Source: Mycolicibacterium rufum
GTDB taxonomy: Bacteria; Actinomycetota; Actinomycetes; Mycobacteriales; Mycobacteriaceae
Direction: 5' to 3'
Assembly: GCF_022374875.2 (NCBI RefSeq)
Contig: NZ_CP092427.2
Span: 3,906,001 to 3,970,000 of the forward strand
Length of the DNA stretch: 64,000 nt
The translations under genes and the position numbers were made by a program. Below, in pieces: positions 59,961 through 64,000 of this stretch (position 1 is its first letter; each line of letters begins with the position of its first letter). Below the pieces are notes generated by a model. That model was not told the origin of the DNA. It searched no databases and worked only from the letters and a program-made list of their open reading frames with translations.

Positions 59961-60908
59961 ATGGACAGCGTGACCGAACCCCCTCCGCACGAGGCCGAAC
60001 CCGAGCCCGGGCCCGAGCCGACGGTGCCCGACGCCGAGGCCACGGCACCTGAGGACGAGAAGGCGGCGCCCGAGCCGGAGTCGACGGTAACGGAGCCCGA
60101 GGTCGCGGAGCCGGAGCCGGAGCCCGAGGCCGAGGCCGCCGAGCCGGAACCGGAACCTGAGCCGATGTCCGCGGAGGTGGAGGCGATCCTGCTCGGCGCG
60201 GCCGAGGAGGCGCGTGCCGCGATCGCGGAGTTCAGCGGCGAGGAAACGGTCGGGGAGTACCTGGGCGCGAGCTCCGAGGGGCCGGCGTCGGCCACCCACC
60301 GGTTCCTCGCGCAGATGCCCGGCTACCGCGGGTGGCAGTGGGCGGTCGTGGTGGCGGCCTCGCCGGGTGCGACACACGCGACGATCAGCGAGGTGGTGCT
60401 GGTTCCCGGCCCCACCGCGCTGCTGGCGCCCAAGTGGGTGCCGTGGGAGGAACGCGTCCGGGCCGGTGACCTGAGTCCCGGAGATCTGCTCGCGCCCCCG
60501 GCCGACGATCCCCGCCTCGTGCCCGGATACGCGGGCACCGGGGATCCACTGATCGACGAGGTGGCCGTCGAGGTCGGACTGGGCCGACGCCAGGTGCTGA
60601 GCCTGTGGGGGCGCAACGACGCCGCCCAGCGCTGGCACGACGGCGATCACGGGCCGGGCTCGGCAATGGCGCGCGCCACGCGGCGGATGTGCCGCGACTG
60701 TGGCTTCTACATTCCGCTCGGCGGGGCGCTGGGCGTCATGTTCGGGGTGTGCGCCAACGAGTACGCCGCCGATGGACACGTCGTCGACGCCGAGTACGGC
60801 TGCGGTGCGCACTCCGACACGCCGCCGCCGCAGGGGGCCGGCTCGCCGCTCTACGACCCGTTCGACGACGGCGTGCTCGACCTGGTGGAGCGCACCGAGC
60901 AGGCTTAG
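59961..60908 (+). CDS. DUF3027-type protein with acidic N-terminus
   Basis: 315 residues. The first ~70 are Pro/Glu-rich low complexity (many EPEPE units). Then comes a conserved domain with CRDCGFYIPLGGALGVMFGV, then CANEYAADG and the Cys in YGCGAHSD, which may bind a metal. It is like Rv0877 (262 aa), DUF3027. Role unknown. Its stop overlaps the SRPBCC stop region by 4 bp. Confidence 0.85.
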   Translation: MDSVTEPPPHEAEPEPGPEPTVPDAEATAPEDEKAAPEPESTVTEPEVAEPEPEPEAEAAEPEPEPEPMSAEVEAILLGAAEEARAAIAEFSGEETVGEYLGASSEGPASATHRFLAQMPGYRGWQWAVVVAASPGATHATISEVVLVPGPTALLAPKWVPWEERVRAGDLSPGDLLAPPADDPRLVPGYAGTGDPLIDEVAVEVGLGRRQVLSLWGRNDAAQRWHDGDHGPGSAMARATRRMCRDCGFYIPLGGALGVMFGVCANEYAADGHVVDAEYGCGAHSDTPPPQGAGSPLYDPFDDGVLDLVERTEQA

Positions 60909-61357
60909 TTCTCCGCGGCGGCCTTGATCCGCGCCAGCGAAGCGTTCATGCCCTCGACCAATTCGTTCTCGAAGCTCGGCACCCCACCCATGAACTTGCC
61001 GACCAGGAACGTCGACATGGCTTTGGTGCCGTTCTCCGCACTGCGGGTCTCCACCAGCCGGGTTCCGGCCTCGGTGGGCTCGAGCTCGTAGCTCCACACG
61101 GTGTTGTTCTCGTTGACCCGCCACGCGAGCTTGCGTTCGGGCTGCACCTCGGTGATCCGGCAGGTGGTCGGCCAGAAGAGCATGCCGCGGCGGTTCATGT
61201 TGATGGTGCGCGCGCCCGCACGCACCCCGCCGATCGCTTTCATCCACCGGCACTGCGGGCTCCATTGCGGCATCCGGTCCAGATCGGAGACCAGCCTCCA
61301 CACCGTGGAAACCGGTGCGTTGATGTCGATCTGAGCCTGCAAAATCGGCGCCGCCAT
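60905..61357 (-). CDS. SRPBCC (START-like) family protein
   Basis: 150 residues from ATG 61357, which follows AACAGGAGACGCC. Segments QAQIDINAPVSTVWRLVSDL, WSPQCRWMK and LVGKFMGGVPSFENELVEGM fit the SRPBCC/polyketide-cyclase fold. A lipid or cyclic ligand is expected but unknown. It is convergent with DUF3027. Confidence 0.84.
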   Translation of the reverse strand: MAAPILQAQIDINAPVSTVWRLVSDLDRMPQWSPQCRWMKAIGGVRAGARTINMNRRGMLFWPTTCRITEVQPERKLAWRVNENNTVWSYELEPTEAGTRLVETRSAENGTKAMSTFLVGKFMGGVPSFENELVEGMNASLARIKAAAEN

Positions 61358-61391
61358 GGCGTCTCCTGTTCGTCGTCGCCCGGGTGTCGGG

Positions 61392-61637
61392 TCAGTCCAA
61401 GCCGCTCTGCGCTCCGCGGGAGCCACGGCGCACGGCGTGACGTTGCCACAGAAAGATGGACGTGCCAAGAACGCCGACGCCGAGCCCCGCGATCGTGACC
61501 GGACGCCACGTCGTCAGCGCATCGACGGTGAACGCCAGCAGGGTGGCGAGCAGCCAACCGCAGGTGATCACGACGATCACCGGCCAGGGCGCGAGCAGCG
61601 CACGCGGCAGGGGAGGCGGTTCGGGCGGGGCGGTCAT
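61392..61637 (-). CDS. small two-helix membrane protein (Rv0879c-like)
   Basis: 81 residues from ATG 61637 with two hydrophobic segments (about 19-39 and 46-64, VIVVITCGWLLATLLAF and VTIAGLGVGVLGTSIFL). TACCTT lies 7 nt before the ATG, so it is leaderless. It is divergent from the SpoU gene by 38 bp. Function unknown. Confidence 0.78.
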   Translation of the reverse strand: MTAPPEPPPLPRALLAPWPVIVVITCGWLLATLLAFTVDALTTWRPVTIAGLGVGVLGTSIFLWQRHAVRRGSRGAQSGLD

Positions 61638-61675
61638 CGGACCCAAGGTAGCCGATCGCGTTCGGCCCGTCGGTA

Positions 61676-62515
61676 GTGTCGATCGCCGTGGAAGCCGGAC
61701 CGGTCGACGTCGTCGACATCGACGATCCCGCCGACCCGCGGCTCGACGACTTCCGAGACCTCAACAGCGTCGACCGCCGACCGGACCTGCCCAGCGGCAA
61801 GGGCCTCGTGATCGCCGAGGGTGTGCTGGTGGTGCAGCGGCTGCTGGCCTCCCGGTTCCGGCCGCGGGCGCTGCTGGGCACCGACCGGCGGCTCGCCGAA
61901 CTGCGCGCCGACCTGGCGGGCGTCGGCGTCCCGTACTACCGGGCCAGTGCCGAGGTGATGGCCGACGTCGTCGGCTTCCACCTCAACCGCGGGGTGCTGG
62001 CGTCGGCGTCGCGGGCCGCGGAGCTGACGGTGGAGCAGGTGATCGAGAGTGCGGAGACGGTCGCGGTGCTCGAAGGCGTCAACGATCACGAGAACCTCGG
62101 GTCGATCTTCCGCAACGCCGCCGGTCTCGGCGTCGGTGCGGTGATCTTCGGCAGCGGCTGCGCCGACCCGCTGTACCGGCGTGCGGTGCGGGTCTCGATG
62201 GGGCATGCGCTGCTGGTGCCGTTCGCGTGGGCGACTCAGTGGCCAGGGGAGTTGAACCTGTTGCGCGACAGAGGTTTCCATCTCGTCGCGATGACGCCTG
62301 ATCCCGGCGCGCAGACACTCGCCGAGGCGATCGGCGAACTCGCCGGCCTGCGGGTGGCGATCCTGGTGGGCGCCGAGGGTCCCGGCCTCGCCGAGCACAC
62401 GATGCGGGCGTGCGACGTGCGCGCACGCATCCCGATGTCGCGCGGCACCGACTCGCTCAACGTCGCCACCGCTGCAGCCCTGGCGTTCTACGAGCGGGAT
62501 AGGCTCGCGCCGTGA
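61676..62515 (+). CDS. SpoU-family RNA 2'-O-methyltransferase
   Basis: 279 residues from GTG 61676. SpoU/TrmD motifs are NDHENLGSIFRNAAGLG, LVGAEGPGLAEHTM and RIPMSRGTDSLNVATAAALA (trefoil knot SAM site). An N-terminal RNA-binding domain covers about 20-100. It methylates rRNA or tRNA ribose; the site is unknown. Stop overlaps the GTG of the next gene. Confidence 0.9.
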   Translation: MSIAVEAGPVDVVDIDDPADPRLDDFRDLNSVDRRPDLPSGKGLVIAEGVLVVQRLLASRFRPRALLGTDRRLAELRADLAGVGVPYYRASAEVMADVVGFHLNRGVLASASRAAELTVEQVIESAETVAVLEGVNDHENLGSIFRNAAGLGVGAVIFGSGCADPLYRRAVRVSMGHALLVPFAWATQWPGELNLLRDRGFHLVAMTPDPGAQTLAEAIGELAGLRVAILVGAEGPGLAEHTMRACDVRARIPMSRGTDSLNVATAAALAFYERDRLAP

Positions 62516-62796
62516 GTGCCGACGAGCCGACGCCGTGGGGCACGGGGCTGACCGTGGCGGCGTTCGTCGCGGCCGTCCTGGGCGCGGCGATCGTCGTCCT
62601 GAGCATCGGGTTGACCCGGGTGCACCCGATGCTCGCGGTCGGCCTCAATCTGGTCGCCGTCGGCGGTCTCGCCCCGACGGTGTGGGGGTGGCGACGGCTC
62701 CCGGTGTGGCGGTGGTTCGTCCTCGGTGCCGGGATCGGCGTGGCCGGCGCGTGGATCGGGTTGCTAGCGCTGGCCGCCGGAGGAGCGCACGCCTAG
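62512..62796 (+). CDS. DUF2537-like small membrane protein
   Basis: 94 residues with three hydrophobic helices (about 12-33, 38-54, 69-88). GTG overlaps the methylase stop (GTGA). It corresponds to Rv0882. Its 3' end overlaps sepH by 33 bp in convergent direction. Function unknown. Confidence 0.8.
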   Translation: MSADEPTPWGTGLTVAAFVAAVLGAAIVVLSIGLTRVHPMLAVGLNLVAVGGLAPTVWGWRRLPVWRWFVLGAGIGVAGAWIGLLALAAGGAHA

Positions 62797-63564
62797 CAGC
62801 ACGTCCTCCCAGGCCGGTACCGTCGGCCGCTGCTTGCGGGGGCGGGCCGGCTTGGCCGGCGGCGCGGGCTGTTCGACGTCGACGGCCTCGGGTTCCGGCG
62901 TGGAAACGGGTTCCGGTTCGGGAGCGGGCTCCTCGAGCGCCAGCTGCGCCACCGGGGCCAGCGGTCGCAGCGGCCGGGCGTAGTTGGGGTCGATGAGCTG
63001 GCAGGCTGCGTCGTCGAACGCGGTCACCGTGCCGCCGTGCGCGCCCGGCGCATACCGGAAGTGCGCGACGTTGTCCGACAGGCCGGCCTTCCACGCCATC
63101 TGCACCGTCCAGCGGCCGTCTTCGTTGCGCCAGGCGTCCCAGTTCGTCGCCTCCGGGTCCAGGCCGCGGGCGATGAGCACGGCCGTCACCGTCTCGAGCA
63201 GCGTCAGCACCGACGGTCCGTCGGCCAGCACCGGATGCGCCGCGGTGGCCAGCTCGGCCGCGCGGGAGCGTTCCAGCAGCACCGGGTGGGCGAACCGCTC
63301 GACTCGCCCGATGTCCGCACCCGCGGCGGCGGCCACCTGCTCCACCGAGGCTCCGGCGCGGATCTTGGCTTGAATATCCTTGGGGCGCAGCATGTTCGGC
63401 ACCTCGACATCGATCGTGGTCTGGTTCGAGGCGACCCGGTCGCCGCGCACGGCGGCCTTGAGTCGCTCATCGGAGCGCAGGACGAACTTCTCGTCGGAGT
63501 CGTCGGACTCGCAGATGATCCGCTTGCCGTCGACGTCGAGTCCGACGACCTTCAGTTCCCGCAT
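62764..63564 (-). CDS. sepH: cell division protein SepH
   Basis: 266 residues from ATG 63564 with CGGAGGAGGTCGCC upstream. The N-terminal DUF3071 domain (MRELKVVGLDVDGKRIICES, then RPKDIQAKIRAGASVEQVAA with an HTH-like turn) is followed by a Pro/Glu-rich C-terminal tail. SepH binds FtsZ and supports Z-ring formation in Streptomyces and mycobacteria. It is next to serC, as in other mycobacteria. Confidence 0.92.
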   Translation of the reverse strand: MRELKVVGLDVDGKRIICESDDSDEKFVLRSDERLKAAVRGDRVASNQTTIDVEVPNMLRPKDIQAKIRAGASVEQVAAAAGADIGRVERFAHPVLLERSRAAELATAAHPVLADGPSVLTLLETVTAVLIARGLDPEATNWDAWRNEDGRWTVQMAWKAGLSDNVAHFRYAPGAHGGTVTAFDDAACQLIDPNYARPLRPLAPVAQLALEEPAPEPEPVSTPEPEAVDVEQPAPPAKPARPRKQRPTVPAWEDVLLGVRSSGGQR

Positions 63565-63633
63565 GGCGACCTCCTCCGGGCTGCGCCGAGCCCGATACGC
63601 GGTCACCCTACTGCGTTATCCGGCCGTTACCGC

Positions 63634-64000
<367 letters not shown>

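Noticed and set aside
58196..60295. 699-residue version of the MFS protein
   Set aside because: The added N-terminus overlaps the divergent DUF3027 gene and reads as Ser/Gly low complexity; GTG 59872 has a proper ribosome site.

Overview
The window is high-GC DNA from a mycobacterium, most likely a rapid-growing Mycolicibacterium-type species. The evidence is gene content and order: mycothiol synthase, LmeA, DesA1, SepH, an Rpf protein, many F420-type and SRPBCC proteins, and dense leaderless promoters of the TANNNT-6 to 8 nt-ATG/GTG type. Gene order follows the M. tuberculosis Rv0814c-Rv0826 block (sulfurtransferase operon, thiX, lmeA, glnR, mshD, pst genes, phoU, LCP protein, dus, desA1, TetR, MpaB-like). 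After an accessory stretch it follows Rv0856-Rv0884c (dapC, fadA/fadB, XPB helicase, moa genes, rpfA, cspB, MFS, DUF3027, SpoU methylase, sepH, serC). Rv numbers come from memory of that genome, not from a search.

Region 1 (1-16.4 kb) combines sulfur, thiol, phosphate and envelope functions. A DUF4395-CysA-SseC operon is preceded by a 29-codon leader ending in a cysteine run, a cysteine-sensing attenuator type. GlnR and MshD overlap. PstS-PstC-PstA-PstB follows a two-repeat PHO box and converges with PhoU at a strong bidirectional terminator. An LCP ligase, a tRNA dihydrouridine synthase without a normal start codon, DesA1 and a TetR/MpaB-like divergent pair complete the block.

Region 2 (16.4-34 kb) is more accessory. 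It holds an L,D-transpeptidase-like protein, a small tail-anchored Ser/Thr kinase and four tRNA genes (Lys, Glu, Asp, Phe). The encoded CCA of tRNA-Phe shares its last base with the ATG of a secreted chorismate mutase. Then come three regulator-linked modules: TetR with a secreted chorismate mutase, MBL-fold with TetR and an FAD oxidoreductase, and LhgO-MarR facing RidA-Old Yellow Enzyme. A large LuxR-type ATPase, SRPBCC proteins, a cation transporter and DapC lie among them.

Region 3 (34-50.8 kb) carries FadA-FadB, a TetR remnant, a PNPOx-like protein, a GlxA-type regulator, an F420 oxidoreductase, a Pro-rich secreted protein, XPB helicase and a helicase-associated protein. A long secreted repeat protein here is split by an IS30-family element (46951-48429) with imperfect terminal inverted repeats and a 3-bp target duplication.

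Region 4 (50.8-64 kb) holds molybdenum cofactor genes in two arms (moaC-mog-moaE and yccF-moaA-moaD) around rpfA. The rpfA leader shows a c-di-AMP (ydaO-type) riboswitch and, upstream, a CRP-type cAMP receptor site. Next come cspB, a glutathionyl-hydroquinone-reductase-type protein, a DUF2771/MFS pair, DUF3027, SRPBCC and membrane proteins, a SpoU methylase, sepH and the 3' end of serC. No CRISPR array, prophage or rRNA was seen.
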